NCBI RefSeq assembly: GCF_000227295.1
Contig: NZ_JH165054.1
Coordinates: 1,176,550-1,240,549 of the forward strand
Direction: 5' to 3'
DNA length: 64,000 nucleotides
Source: Cutibacterium avidum ATCC 25577
GTDB lineage: Bacteria > Actinomycetota > Actinomycetes > Propionibacteriales > Propionibacteriaceae
Shown here piece by piece: positions 52,721 to 61,950 of the stretch. The notes below the pieces were generated by a model. That model was not told the DNA's origin. It ran no database searches and saw only the letters and a program-made list of their open reading frames with translations. Each line of letters starts with the position of its first letter. The first letter of the stretch is position 1. The translations under genes were made by a program, and so were the position numbers.

Positions 52721-55506
52721 GCCGTCACCTGAATGATGCCCCGGGCTCCGCGCTCCATTTCCACGAAGGAGTGGTTGACGAAGGTGTAATGGCCCGGTTC
52801 CTCGAAGACCATCTCGACGAAACCACCCTGGGCGCTGGACAGGTCGAGGGCCTGACAGCCGCCGCCCTCCGGATTGCCACGCTTGAGGGTGTAGGCGCCC
52901 TCCTTGAACACGGTGTCGAACTGGGTGCCGACGACGTGGAAGGAGCAGCCGCGACTCGGGCCGGCTGCCAGCACCCAGATGCGTACCCGCTCACCGACCT
53001 TGGCCTTCAGCGGCTCGAAGACGTACTGGTTGGCGTGACCGTTGAATATCGTCAGGTCCGGGGTCTCGTTGGCGATCTTGGCCATGTTGACCTCGGCCCC
53101 GTTGTGCTCGCTGAGGTAGGTCTCCGACTGCACCAAGTAGTACTCGCGATCGGCGCGCGGCAGGTCATGCGGGGGGACGATGACGGCACCGAACATGCCG
53201 GCCGCGATGTGGGCCGACATCGGCATGGTGGAGCAATGGTAGAGCCAGATCCCGGCGCGACGCAGGGTGAAGTTGTAGTCCAGTTCCTGGCCCGGCGCGA
53301 TGGTGCGCATCACCTCGTCGGGGGAGACGGTACCGGCGTGGAAGTCCAGGGAGTGACCCATCGTCCCCCTGTTGACCAGGTGTACCCGCATCTCGTCGCC
53401 GATTCGGGCGTGGATGACCGGTGCCATGTAGCGACCGTTGTAGGTCATGGCGTCGATGGTCGTCCCCGGGGCGATCTCCTGCACGGATTCCTTCGCGGTC
53501 AAGGTCATCGTGTGGACGCGTCCGGCCAGCAGTGGGGGGACGACGGCGTCACGGGTCGTGAATCCCCTGCCAGGAGCCTTGGTGAGGTCGATCTTGCGGC
53601 GAGGATCGGCCGAACCCATGTGGTCGTCGTGCTCGGCACCTCCTGGCATGCCATTGACCTGGACCTTGAGCACCATGCCCATCGACTTGTGGCCGACGAT
53701 GGTGCACCAGCCCTCGGTCGGGCCGGTGATGACTCCCGCCTTGACAGTGGCATGGGCCCCCGGGTCGAGGCGTGGTGAATGAGCGCCATTGGCGAACTGT
53801 AGGTCGTGGACCTGATTGGGATCCTTGTTGGTGATCTCGACGACGAGCTCGTCACCGGCCGGCACGCTGATCGTGCTGGGGTGGTACCTCATCCCCTCGG
53901 TCGTGACGTTGGCCGTCGTGGTGTGTCCGGTGGGGGAGACCTTCCCGACCACCGCAGCGGGGCCGTCGGTGCCCTCGGTGGGCGCGTTCTGGTCCAGTCG
54001 GTGACCAACGGCGGCTGCCGTCAGGGCGGTGGCAGCACCGGCAAAGGCCCCGACGAAGGAGCGACGATCAGTCGGAGCGGTGGGAGCCGGGTCGACGGTC
54101 TTGGGCGTGATGCCGGTGACGGCGGAACGGTTCGGGGCGTCGGATTCGGTGGATGTGGTGGCTGTGGGCTTGGCGGCAGGTGAGTCGGCTGCCCTCTCGG
54201 GGGAGGCCCCAGGGGTTCCTCCCTTCTCGGCGGGGGTAGCCGTCCGAGCCGCCATCTGGCGTCCCTTCTCCTTGAGCAGGGGGACGCCGGTGCGCACCAT
54301 CGCTGCGGTGGCAGGCAGGAAGGTGGCCAGTCCGACGACGGCCATCACCATGCCGAGGCGACGAGTCCAGGTACCCATGGCGAGCACCCACAGCAACAGC
54401 CCGGCATTGGTGATGGTGGCTCGCAGCGCTCCGAAGGCGTGCATTTTGGCATTGGTCGCCCGGACGATCCTCGGCCCGCCACCCATGACCATCGGCATGA
54501 GGTAGCTCATGGCGCCGATGAGGAGCTGGAGCAGGAAACCGACGATGACGGGCACCGAGAGGGTGAAGATGTCGTCAGCCAGCAGCCCGGTGCCCTTGGA
54601 AGCGAGTTTCCAGGCCAGCCAGACGAGCCACACCAGCATCCAGCAGATGGCCGCCCCCATGGTGAATCCGGGGAAGTCACGCGGCGGCTTGTGGACGGCA
54701 CAGGCCACGAGGTCTCCGAGTACGATGCAGACGCCGATGATGTGGGCAGTGATGCCGACGGCAGCGAGCCACCACAGCCCGCACAGGGCGCTGACGGTGG
54801 TGACGGCGACCGCGGCCATCATGACGTACAGGGAGTACCTGCCGTGGCGATCTTGGGCGGGTTGCATCTTGGTGCGCAGCACAGTTGGCCACAAGGTGAT
54901 GAGGGTGCCGACGACGGTCAGACCGACGAATCCGAGCAGGTTGAGGGCCTGGTGAGCGACAAGCAGACGGGTTCGCCACGGCTCGACGGGGGAGAAGGCC
55001 ATGATCGCGCCGAGAGTCGCTCCCAGGGGCAACAGGCAGGCGGCCGCGCAGTAAAACCTCACCGTGGAGTCGAAACGACCGGGGAGGGCGTGGCGAACCT
55101 GATGGCCCAAGTCAAAGGCGTACCAGGTGAGCATCGAGCCGACGATCACTGCTCCTACGACCGTCACCCACGGCCAGTCCGCCACCATGCCGACACAGGT
55201 GACGATGATGCCGGCCGTCAGCAGACGGATGCGCAAGACCTGACGACTGCGATCAGCCTCGGTGAGGTTGTTGTGCAGGATCGCCTCGGTGAAGTACTGG
55301 CCCCACACCATGATCGAGGTCGTCGCGACGCCCAGGGTGACCATGTGGACCAACAGCCAGCGCGACTGCGGGATCCACCGGCTCACGATCGCCACGATGA
55401 GCAGGGCCGCCAGCCACCCGGAGACCGGACGGGACGCCTTGCGGTGCCAACTGCGCTTGTTCGTGTCCGGTTTGCGGCCGGCCGACGCGGACGTGATCTC
55501 AGCCAT
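52717..55506 (-). CDS. nirK: Membrane-anchored copper nitrite reductase with extra cupredoxin domain
   Basis: Very large protein of 929 residues. Residues 30-420 hold about ten membrane helices with conserved His (HMVTLGVATTSIMVWGQYF) related to heme-copper/NnrS-like membrane domains. After a Pro/Ala/Thr linker there is TDRRSFVGAFAGAATALT, with Arg481-Arg482, like a twin-arginine signal. Then a cupredoxin domain with His567, Cys601, His606 and Met611, and a two-domain AniA-like nitrite reductase: type 1 copper ligands His718, Cys758, His766, Met771; type 2 ligands His723, His757, His857 and catalytic Asp721. It should reduce nitrite to NO outside the membrane, with the additional cupredoxin passing electrons. 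ATG 55506 follows AGGAGGG. Confidence 0.9.
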   Translation of the reverse strand: MAEITSASAGRKPDTNKRSWHRKASRPVSGWLAALLIVAIVSRWIPQSRWLLVHMVTLGVATTSIMVWGQYFTEAILHNNLTEADRSRQVLRIRLLTAGIIVTCVGMVADWPWVTVVGAVIVGSMLTWYAFDLGHQVRHALPGRFDSTVRFYCAAACLLPLGATLGAIMAFSPVEPWRTRLLVAHQALNLLGFVGLTVVGTLITLWPTVLRTKMQPAQDRHGRYSLYVMMAAVAVTTVSALCGLWWLAAVGITAHIIGVCIVLGDLVACAVHKPPRDFPGFTMGAAICWMLVWLVWLAWKLASKGTGLLADDIFTLSVPVIVGFLLQLLIGAMSYLMPMVMGGGPRIVRATNAKMHAFGALRATITNAGLLLWVLAMGTWTRRLGMVMAVVGLATFLPATAAMVRTGVPLLKEKGRQMAARTATPAEKGGTPGASPERAADSPAAKPTATTSTESDAPNRSAVTGITPKTVDPAPTAPTDRRSFVGAFAGAATALTAAAVGHRLDQNAPTEGTDGPAAVVGKVSPTGHTTTANVTTEGMRYHPSTISVPAGDELVVEITNKDPNQVHDLQFANGAHSPRLDPGAHATVKAGVITGPTEGWCTIVGHKSMGMVLKVQVNGMPGGAEHDDHMGSADPRRKIDLTKAPGRGFTTRDAVVPPLLAGRVHTMTLTAKESVQEIAPGTTIDAMTYNGRYMAPVIHARIGDEMRVHLVNRGTMGHSLDFHAGTVSPDEVMRTIAPGQELDYNFTLRRAGIWLYHCSTMPMSAHIAAGMFGAVIVPPHDLPRADREYYLVQSETYLSEHNGAEVNMAKIANETPDLTIFNGHANQYVFEPLKAKVGERVRIWVLAAGPSRGCSFHVVGTQFDTVFKEGAYTLKRGNPEGGGCQALDLSSAQGGFVEMVFEEPGHYTFVNHSFVEMERGARGIIQVTA

Positions 55507-56635
55507 GGTCCCTCCTGAGGGGGAGTGTCGTGTGTGGGGTTGCAGGCTTCGGACGGGTGTCGGGCCGACTTCGCGAACGAACATGGGTAGCCACGACGGC
55601 CACCAAGGTCAGCAGGCTCAGGACGTTGACGACACCGCCAGCCTGCACGGCGGTGGGACGATCCAAGGCGTCACCGATGCCGATGCGCACCAGCAGGGAG
55701 GCCTCCAGCAGGAAGGCCGGCAGCCAGAACCACGTCGTCCAGTTCAGTCTGACGCGCAGTACCGCGGGGAGGATGATCGGGGCGTGGCCGAGGATCATCC
55801 CCATCGTGAATCCTAGGAAGACTGAGTGGACGACGGCGTCATAGGCCCGTCCGGTGGTGAGGAGGCCATTGACCGTCCAGATGAGACCAGCCAGACCGAG
55901 CCACAGGTAACCGATCATGAGCAACAGGCCGATGTAGGCCGCCTGCCCACCACGCTTCAGCCCGCCGCCGGCGACGTCGTTACGGCACAGCCACACCGCC
56001 AGAGCAATGAGGACGAGTCCGAGCAGTCGGTATCCGATCTGGGGGCTGGCGACCGAGACGAAGAGAGCGGCCACGACGGTCAGACACAGAGCGGGGAGGG
56101 CGCGATTGCGAGTCATCGTCAGACGGGAGAGTTCCAGCCTCTCGCCGCAGATCGTCAGGATGAGGTAGCAGGCAAGCCATCCGATGACGTCAGGGACGTC
56201 GGCCCCTGAGGTGAGCAGGGCGGCTGCACCGGCGGCGCAGAAGGCGCCGGCAATCTGGATGACGGTGGCGTCGTCGTGGCTGCGTTTCCACAGCGGGACA
56301 TATATGCCCAGCAGGCCGAACTGCGCCAGGGTGAGCAGGGCCAGGCCGAACCGGGGAGGTATGAGGGGCACGAGGAGGGCGACCACGCCGAGTCCCGAGA
56401 CCAACGGGACGAGGTAGCCAGGTTTCTTCCCCAGGGCGACGGCCCGTTCCAGGCAGATGACGGTGCCGACGAAGCCGAGCACCATGAGGGGTCCGTGCCA
56501 GTCCGACAGCCGTGACGACATCACCGGGGACCAGACGCCAAGAAGTAACAAGGCGCCGTCAAGGCCCGCCAACAGGGAGATTCCGGCCCCGACCATGAGC
56601 CAGGCTCGGCGCGATCCGACGGAGGAAGTGGGCAC
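55499..56635 (-). CDS. NnrS-like polytopic membrane protein
   Basis: Protein of 378 residues with ten to twelve hydrophobic segments. Histidines in WHGPLMVLGFVGTVICLERA and HSVFLGFTMGMILGHAPII match the NnrS family, heme- and copper-containing membrane proteins linked to NO stress and denitrification. GTG 56635 is taken as start because AGAGGA lies six bases upstream and a TAGTAT -10-like box (56670s) lies before it; ATGs at 56764, 56803 and 56842 lie in an AT-rich leader without ribosome sites. It overlaps the nitrite reductase gene by eight bases, so the three leftward genes form a nitrite/NO operon. Confidence 0.75.
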   Translation of the reverse strand: MPTSSVGSRRAWLMVGAGISLLAGLDGALLLLGVWSPVMSSRLSDWHGPLMVLGFVGTVICLERAVALGKKPGYLVPLVSGLGVVALLVPLIPPRFGLALLTLAQFGLLGIYVPLWKRSHDDATVIQIAGAFCAAGAAALLTSGADVPDVIGWLACYLILTICGERLELSRLTMTRNRALPALCLTVVAALFVSVASPQIGYRLLGLVLIALAVWLCRNDVAGGGLKRGGQAAYIGLLLMIGYLWLGLAGLIWTVNGLLTTGRAYDAVVHSVFLGFTMGMILGHAPIILPAVLRVRLNWTTWFWLPAFLLEASLLVRIGIGDALDRPTAVQAGGVVNVLSLLTLVAVVATHVRSRSRPDTRPKPATPHTTLPLRRDHG

Positions 56636-57056
56636 GGGGAGTCCTCTTTTCGATGATCGATTCCTCAAAATACTACGTGCGTCGAGGTCTTTTCTACCTA
56701 TCCCACCCGGGACGGCAGGAGCAAGCAGGTCTCTCGGATGACGTGGTTCGGAGTGTGCAGACATGGTGATCTTGCGCTCGTCGGGAGTCAGGTTGTCCAG
56801 CATGTGGAAGGGTGTTAGTATGCCTGTATATCTGGTGTCCATAAGGAGATGGGCGTATCGTTATTAACTTCGTATAAATTTGTGATTTACGGTTGTGTGG
56901 TACTCGGAGTGATGGCTAATTCCTGCACCTGTGGGGTGCCATTTTCCTAATTTACGAATCATTTCTTCTCCCTCGATTTCTCCAATTATTAAATATGGTT
57001 TCGAAGGATGCGCGCAAGTCTAGATAACAAAAATAATCTATCGGTTAGGGGTAAAG
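56636..57056. promoter_or_regulatory. Divergent AT-rich control region between nitrite and aspA operons
   Basis: About 420 bases without a supported gene. The right part (56840-57040) is strongly AT-rich, with many TAAT/AATT runs, and includes a small hairpin GCACC/GGTGC near 56925-56940 followed by ATTTTCC, which could be an attenuator or terminator in the aspA leader. No clear FNR-type TTGAT-ATCAA site was found by eye. Confidence 0.4.
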
Positions 57057-58529
57057 GTGATTGAGAGTCGGATCGAAGAGGATCTTCTTGGAAAACGGGA
57101 AATCTCGAATGAGTACTACTATGGAATCCATACGTTGCGTGCTCTAGAGAATTTCCAAATGTCACGCGGATGCATGAACGACGAGCCTGACTTCATTCGT
57201 GGAATGGTTCAGGTGAAGAAGGCGACAGCTCTGACGAACAAGCAGTTGAAGGTTCTTCCGAGTGATGTCGCTGACGCCATTGTCGCCGCATGCGATGCGA
57301 TCTTGAATGATGGGCGCTGTATGGACCAATTCCCGACTGATTCCTTCCAGGGGGGAGCGGGAACCTCGATCAACATGAACACCAACGAGGTCATCGCCAA
57401 CTTGGCTCTCGAAATGTTGGGATACCCGAAGGGTACCTATGACGTCATCCATCCCAACGATGACGTCAACAAGTCCCAGTCGACCAATGACGCCTACCCC
57501 ACCGGGTTCCGGCTCGGGGTGTACGCCCTGCTGGAGGGGCTGAAACAGGCCGTCGCCGACCTTGCAGATAGTTTCGATGCCAAGGCCAAGGAGTTTGCCG
57601 ATGTGCTGAAGATGGGACGCACCCAGTTGCAGGATGCTGTCCCCATGACTCTGGGTGAGGAGTTTGACGGGTACGCGCACAACATCCGTGCTGAACTGGA
57701 CCGGCTTGATGTCGGAAGCGATCTTCTCGTAGAGGTCAACCTGGGCGGCACCGCCATCGGCACTCGGATCAACACCCCAGACGGATATGCCGAACTTGCC
57801 GCAGAGAAGCTGGCCAAGGTGACCGGGTACCCGATTCGCCCTTCCATCAACCTCATGGAATCGTCCTACGACAACGGTGCCTACATTGCTGTCCATTCCA
57901 TCATCAAACGCCTGGCGGCGAAGATCTCCAAGATCTGCAACGATTTGCGATTGCTCTCATCTGGACCAAGGGCTGGGCTCAAGGAAATCAACCTTCCAGA
58001 GATGCAGGCAGGATCGTCCATCATGCCGGCGAAGGTGAATCCGGTTATTCCCGAGGTCGTTAACCAGATCTGCTTCAAGGTATTCGGAAACGATGTCACC
58101 GTCTGCTTCGCCGCCGAAGCTGGTCAGCTGGAACTCAATGTGATGGAACCGGCCCTGTCACAAGCAATGTTCGAGTCCATCCACCTTCTGACCAACGCCT
58201 GCGACACCTTGCGTAGCAAATGTATTGACGGGATCACTGCAAATGCGGAACGGTGCCGAAAGTATGTCACCAATTCCATTGGCATTGTGACCTACCTGAA
58301 CGATGTGATTGGACACCATCAGGGCGATCTCATTGGCGAGGAGGCTGCCCGTACCGGAAAATCAGTTCGTGATGTCGTCCTCGAACGCGGCCTAATTCCG
58401 GAGGAAAGGCTGGATGAGATCATGTCGACCCAGAACTTCCTGCACCCTCGATACTCAGGACGCACATACGAGCCGGGAGACCGCGGTCTCCCGGAGGACC
58501 CCAGGACATTCGTGTCTGAGCATCGCTGA
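57057..58529 (+). CDS. aspA: Aspartate ammonia-lyase
   Basis: Converts aspartate to fumarate and ammonia in the cytoplasm. The 490-residue protein belongs to the fumarase/aspartase superfamily, with the signature [16 protein letters not shown] near residue 320, substrate-site [17 protein letters not shown] and [10 protein letters not shown] near residue 140. The start is GTG 57057 preceded by AGGGG six bases upstream. The next gene, five bases downstream, is a C4-dicarboxylate carrier, so the pair probably supports fumarate respiration or aspartate fermentation to succinate, which is typical of propionibacteria. Confidence 0.93.
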   Translation: MIESRIEEDLLGKREISNEYYYGIHTLRALENFQMSRGCMNDEPDFIRGMVQVKKATALTNKQLKVLPSDVADAIVAACDAILNDGRCMDQFPTDSFQGGAGTSINMNTNEVIANLALEMLGYPKGTYDVIHPNDDVNKSQSTNDAYPTGFRLGVYALLEGLKQAVADLADSFDAKAKEFADVLKMGRTQLQDAVPMTLGEEFDGYAHNIRAELDRLDVGSDLLVEVNLGGTAIGTRINTPDGYAELAAEKLAKVTGYPIRPSINLMESSYDNGAYIAVHSIIKRLAAKISKICNDLRLLSSGPRAGLKEINLPEMQAGSSIMPAKVNPVIPEVVNQICFKVFGNDVTVCFAAEAGQLELNVMEPALSQAMFESIHLLTNACDTLRSKCIDGITANAERCRKYVTNSIGIVTYLNDVIGHHQGDLIGEEAARTGKSVRDVVLERGLIPEERLDEIMSTQNFLHPRYSGRTYEPGDRGLPEDPRTFVSEHR

Positions 58530-58534
58530 ACGCG

Positions 58535-59833
58535 ATGATGCTCTTCATTCAACTGGCCGTCGTCCTACTGTTCATCTTCCTGGGGGCACGCAAGGGAGGA
58601 CTTGGCATCGCCTATGCAGGGGGTGCCGGCGTCATCGCCCTGGGAATACTTGGTTGCAAGGTCGACCCAGGTACTGGTATTCCGTGGGATGTCATTGGGG
58701 TCATCATCTCGGTGATTTCCTGCGTGGCGGCGATGGAAGTAGCCGGCGGTCTGGAACTGCTGGTGATGCTCAGCGAGCGGATATTGCGGCACAATCCGAG
58801 GAGAATCACCTTCCTGGCACCCACCGTGACGTTCTTCATGACTGTTTTGTGTGGTACCGGACACGTCGCATTCGCCACTCTCCCCGTCATCGCGGAAGTG
58901 GCCAAGGAACAGAAGGTGAGGCCCTCCCGCCCACTATCCGTAGCTGCGGTGGCCTCGCAGATCGGCATATGTGCTTCGCCGATTTCGGCGGCGATGGTGG
59001 CGATGGCGGCCATTGTTGGCCCTCTGGGCGTCTCGTATCCGAAACTGGTCCTGGTCTCGATCATTGGGGGCTACGCGGGCTCGATGATCGGTGCGGTTGT
59101 CTCCTCAAGACTCGGATGTGAGTTGGAACTCGACCCGGTCTATCTGCAGCGACTGGAAAAGGGCCAAGTCTCGCACCGCGGGGCGGAGAACTACAACATC
59201 AAGCCATACGCAAGACGGTCACTGATAATCTTCGTGGTGTCCTTGATCGTAGTGATGGTCTATGCCGCTGCCATTTCCGCTGTGGACAAGCCCCCGTTGC
59301 CACGAGGTGCCGCCATCATGACCTTTATGATGACTGCCGCCCTCGTCATAGCCACCCTGTGTAAAGTCCCGCTCAACGAGATCACCTCCCAGGCAACCTA
59401 CAGAAGTGGTACCTCTGCCGCCATCTGCGTAATGGGGGTTGCTTGGCTAGGCAATACCTTCGTGAGTTCGAACATCGGCACCATAAAAACTGCCGGATCG
59501 GGAGTCATTCACTCGGCGCCGTGGCTGTTGTTCGTGGTGCTGTTCCTGGCCGCATCGTTGCTCTACTCGCAAGCCGCAACTACGGTTACGTTCATGCCGG
59601 TTGCGGCGGCCCTCGGGCTTCCGGTGTCGGTGCTGGTCGGATGTTTTGCGGCGGCCTCGGCACTGTTCCTGCTACCTACGTATCCCACCGTGGTGGCTGC
59701 GGTCGAGATGGACGATACCGGGACGACGAGGATCGGAAAGTACATTTTCAACCATTCATTCCTGATTCCCGGCATCGTCTCCATATCGGTTGCCTGCATG
59801 GTTTCCTATGGGGTGATGCTCGCAGTCGGCTGA
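58535..59833 (+). CDS. Anaerobic C4-dicarboxylate transporter (DcuA/DcuB-like)
   Basis: Inner-membrane carrier of 432 residues with ten to twelve hydrophobic helices. The segments FLGARKGGLGIAYAGGAGV, TFFMTVLCGTGHVAFATLP and QIGICASPISAAMVAM match Dcu proteins, which exchange aspartate or fumarate for succinate under anaerobic conditions. It follows aspA by five bases, giving the well-known aspA-dcu arrangement: import aspartate, make fumarate, export succinate. DcuA and DcuB cannot be told apart from this sequence alone. Confidence 0.9.
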   Translation: MMLFIQLAVVLLFIFLGARKGGLGIAYAGGAGVIALGILGCKVDPGTGIPWDVIGVIISVISCVAAMEVAGGLELLVMLSERILRHNPRRITFLAPTVTFFMTVLCGTGHVAFATLPVIAEVAKEQKVRPSRPLSVAAVASQIGICASPISAAMVAMAAIVGPLGVSYPKLVLVSIIGGYAGSMIGAVVSSRLGCELELDPVYLQRLEKGQVSHRGAENYNIKPYARRSLIIFVVSLIVVMVYAAAISAVDKPPLPRGAAIMTFMMTAALVIATLCKVPLNEITSQATYRSGTSAAICVMGVAWLGNTFVSSNIGTIKTAGSGVIHSAPWLLFVVLFLAASLLYSQAATTVTFMPVAAALGLPVSVLVGCFAAASALFLLPTYPTVVAAVEMDDTGTTRIGKYIFNHSFLIPGIVSISVACMVSYGVMLAVG

Positions 59834-59876
59834 ATGCCGCCCTTGCACAATCCGTCGAAGTTTCCAGTGTGAGAGC

Positions 59877-59922
59877 GTGTGGGTGGGGCTGAGTCTTGGA
59901 AAAGGCATGGTCTCACCCACAC
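59877..59922. terminator. Hairpin between dcu and acetyltransferase genes
   Basis: GTGTGGGTG at 59877-59885 pairs with CACCCACAC at 59914-59922 around a 28-base loop that can fold further. It lies between two convergent genes and may end transcription from both sides. Confidence 0.5.
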
Positions 59923-59926
59923 ACCT

Positions 59927-60208
59927 TTAGATAACGTTCACCGGGTGGTCGGGGTGCTTGTCCAGCCATCCCCTGATGAAGGTGCAGTCCGGGCGTACCG
60001 TCAGGTTCTGGGAGGCGATGTCGTCGAGGGCAGATCGGGCCAGGGCACTGCCGACTCCCTTGCCGCCGAAGGCGTCGAAGACCTCGGTGTGAGGCATGAC
60101 GACGATGTCGCCGTCGCGTCGAAAATCCGCGAATCCGGCGAACTCACCGTCGATATGAGCCTCGTAGCGTGACTGTTGGTCGTTCTTGGTGACGATAGTG
60201 TCGCTCAT
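59927..60208 (-). CDS. Small GNAT-type N-acetyltransferase
   Basis: Protein of 93 residues of the YjdJ-like small GNAT type. It has an N-terminal beta hairpin ([17 protein letters not shown]), [18 protein letters not shown] with the acetyl-CoA-binding G-x-G-x-G turn, and a C-terminal [13 protein letters not shown]. Acceptor is unknown. ATG 60208 begins the conserved part; a start at 60322 would add 38 residues without features and would use up the gap to catalase. Divergent from the catalase gene. Confidence 0.8.
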   Translation of the reverse strand: MSDTIVTKNDQQSRYEAHIDGEFAGFADFRRDGDIVVMPHTEVFDAFGGKGVGSALARSALDDIASQNLTVRPDCTFIRGWLDKHPDHPVNVI

Positions 60209-60345
60209 ACTCCCATCGTCGGGCAACTGCGGCCCTATTGCCAGGGCCTTCGCAGGTGCTTTCACGGATGGCGTCATCTGCTTGGAAGCGACCGCGTCAA
60301 GGGGCAGTGTGGAGACGATCACTCAACCCGTACGGAGAAGTCGTC

Positions 60346-61797
60346 ATGCCCATTGATCCCAGTAAGCCGTCAACTAATACGAACGGTTCCCCCGCGCCCA
60401 GCGACGAATACTCCCTGACCGTCGGTGCCGACGGCCCAGTGCTGCTGCACGACGCCCACCTGATTGACACCCTGGCCCATTTCAACCGCGAGAACATCCC
60501 CGAGCGCAAGCCGCACGCCAAGGGATCGGGGGCCTTCGGACACTTCGAGACCACCGCTGACGTCTCGGAGTACACCAAGGCCGGCTTCCTGCAGAAGGGC
60601 AAGGAAACCCCGATGCTGGCTCGTTTCTCCACGGTCGCCGGTGAACTCGGTAGCCCCGACACGTGGCGTGACGTCCGTGGATTCTCGCTGAAGTTCTACA
60701 CCGACGAAGGCAACTTCGACATGGTTGGCAACAACACCCCGGTGTTCTTCATGCGCGACCCGATGAAGTTCCCCCACTTCATTCGCTCACAGAAGCGCCT
60801 GCCAAACTCTGGCCTGCGCAGCCCCAACATGATGTACGACTACTGGAGCCTCTCCCCGGAGTCGGCCCACCAGGTCGCCTACCTCATGGGCCCGCGAGGC
60901 ATTCCGCTCAGCTACCGCACCATGAACGGCTACTCCTCGCACACCTACTCGTGGGTGAACGCCGAGGGGAAGATCACCTGGGTGAAGTACCACTTCATTA
61001 GCGACCAGGGCGTCCACACCATGACCGCCGATCAGGCCAAGGCCGTCGTCGGGGATCACCCGGACCTCCACCGCGAGGATCTGTTCAATCACATTGCTGA
61101 CGGCGATCACCCGTCTTGGACCGTCAAGGTGCAGTTGATGCCCTACGACGATGCCAAGGACTACCGCTTTAATCCCTTCGACATCACCAAGGTGTGGCCA
61201 CACAAGGACTATCCGCTGCACACCATCGGCAGGTTCACCCTGGACCGCAACCCGGAGAACTTCTTCGCCGAGATCGAGCAGGCGGCCTTCTCCCCGTCCA
61301 ACACCGTCGAGGGCACCGGCCTCTCGCCCGACCGTATGTTGTTGAGCCGCGCCTTCGCCTACAACGATGCCGCCCGCAACCGTCTGGGCGTCAACTACGA
61401 GCAGCTTCCCGTGAACCGTCCGACCGTCGCGACGAATCAGTACACCTTCGACGGCCAAATGACCTACGAGCATGCCGGCTCGGCCCCGACCTACGCCCCG
61501 AACTCCTACGGTCGCGACCACGCCACCGGCTACCGTGCCGGGTCGGAGGTCACCTGGGAGACCGACGGCGAGCTCGTTCGTGCCGCTCAGACCCTTCACT
61601 CCGAGGACGACGACTTCGGCCAGGCCCACACCTTGGTCCACGACGTCTTCTCCGAGCAGGAGCGCGACGAGCTGGTGGAGACCCTCGTCGATCTGCTGAC
61701 GAACTTCGACATGGAGGAGCCGGTCATCGGCAACACCCTGACCTATTGGCGCAATATCGACGCTGGTATCGCCGACAGGGTCGAATCCACGATGTGA
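60346..61797 (+). CDS. katA: Heme catalase
   Basis: Monofunctional heme catalase of 483 residues, small-subunit (clade 3) size. The distal histidine region is [13 protein letters not shown], the conserved asparagine is in [12 protein letters not shown], and the proximal heme tyrosine is in [17 protein letters not shown]. It converts hydrogen peroxide to water and oxygen in the cytoplasm, protecting against host or oxygen stress. ATG 60346 follows GGAGAAG by five bases; the frame upstream to 60238 is not conserved. A strong terminator follows. Confidence 0.95.
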   Translation: MPIDPSKPSTNTNGSPAPSDEYSLTVGADGPVLLHDAHLIDTLAHFNRENIPERKPHAKGSGAFGHFETTADVSEYTKAGFLQKGKETPMLARFSTVAGELGSPDTWRDVRGFSLKFYTDEGNFDMVGNNTPVFFMRDPMKFPHFIRSQKRLPNSGLRSPNMMYDYWSLSPESAHQVAYLMGPRGIPLSYRTMNGYSSHTYSWVNAEGKITWVKYHFISDQGVHTMTADQAKAVVGDHPDLHREDLFNHIADGDHPSWTVKVQLMPYDDAKDYRFNPFDITKVWPHKDYPLHTIGRFTLDRNPENFFAEIEQAAFSPSNTVEGTGLSPDRMLLSRAFAYNDAARNRLGVNYEQLPVNRPTVATNQYTFDGQMTYEHAGSAPTYAPNSYGRDHATGYRAGSEVTWETDGELVRAAQTLHSEDDDFGQAHTLVHDVFSEQERDELVETLVDLLTNFDMEEPVIGNTLTYWRNIDAGIADRVESTM

Positions 61798-61821
61798 CGC
61801 CACTGTGACTCACAGGTGGTC

Positions 61822-61859
61822 CCCGGGGAATTTGCGGTTCCCCGGGTACCATTTCTTTT
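61822..61859 (+). terminator. Rho-independent terminator after catalase
   Basis: CCCGGGGAA at 61822-61830 pairs perfectly with TTCCCCGGG at 61838-61846 over a 7-base loop, and is followed by TACCATTTCTTTT. Confidence 0.85.
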
Positions 61860-61886
61860 CGGCCACGCCAGCCGCCGGGCTTTCAG

Positions 61887-61943
61887 GGCGCAGGTGGCAT
61901 TCGGTGGCGCAGCTGTCAGACGGTGGCGCAGGTGCATGCTCGG
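61887..61943. repeat. Three tandem 19-bp imperfect repeats
   Basis: Units start with GGCGCAG at 61887, 61906 and 61925, exactly 19 bases apart, and share the pattern GGCGCAG-TG-CA--CGGT. They lie between the catalase terminator and the stop of the convergent ABC exporter gene. Role unknown. Confidence 0.65.
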
Positions 61944-61950
61944 CAGCGGC

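Noticed and set aside
52771-55518. Plus-strand ORFs of 335 and 359 codons opposite the nitrite reductase
   Set aside because: Antisense of a gene with all copper ligands in place; products are repetitive and charged without domain features.
56636-56842. Longer starts for the NnrS-like protein (ATG 56764, 56803 or 56842)
   Set aside because: No ribosome site at any of them, AT-rich leader, and a better GTG start with AGAGGA at 56635; still possible.
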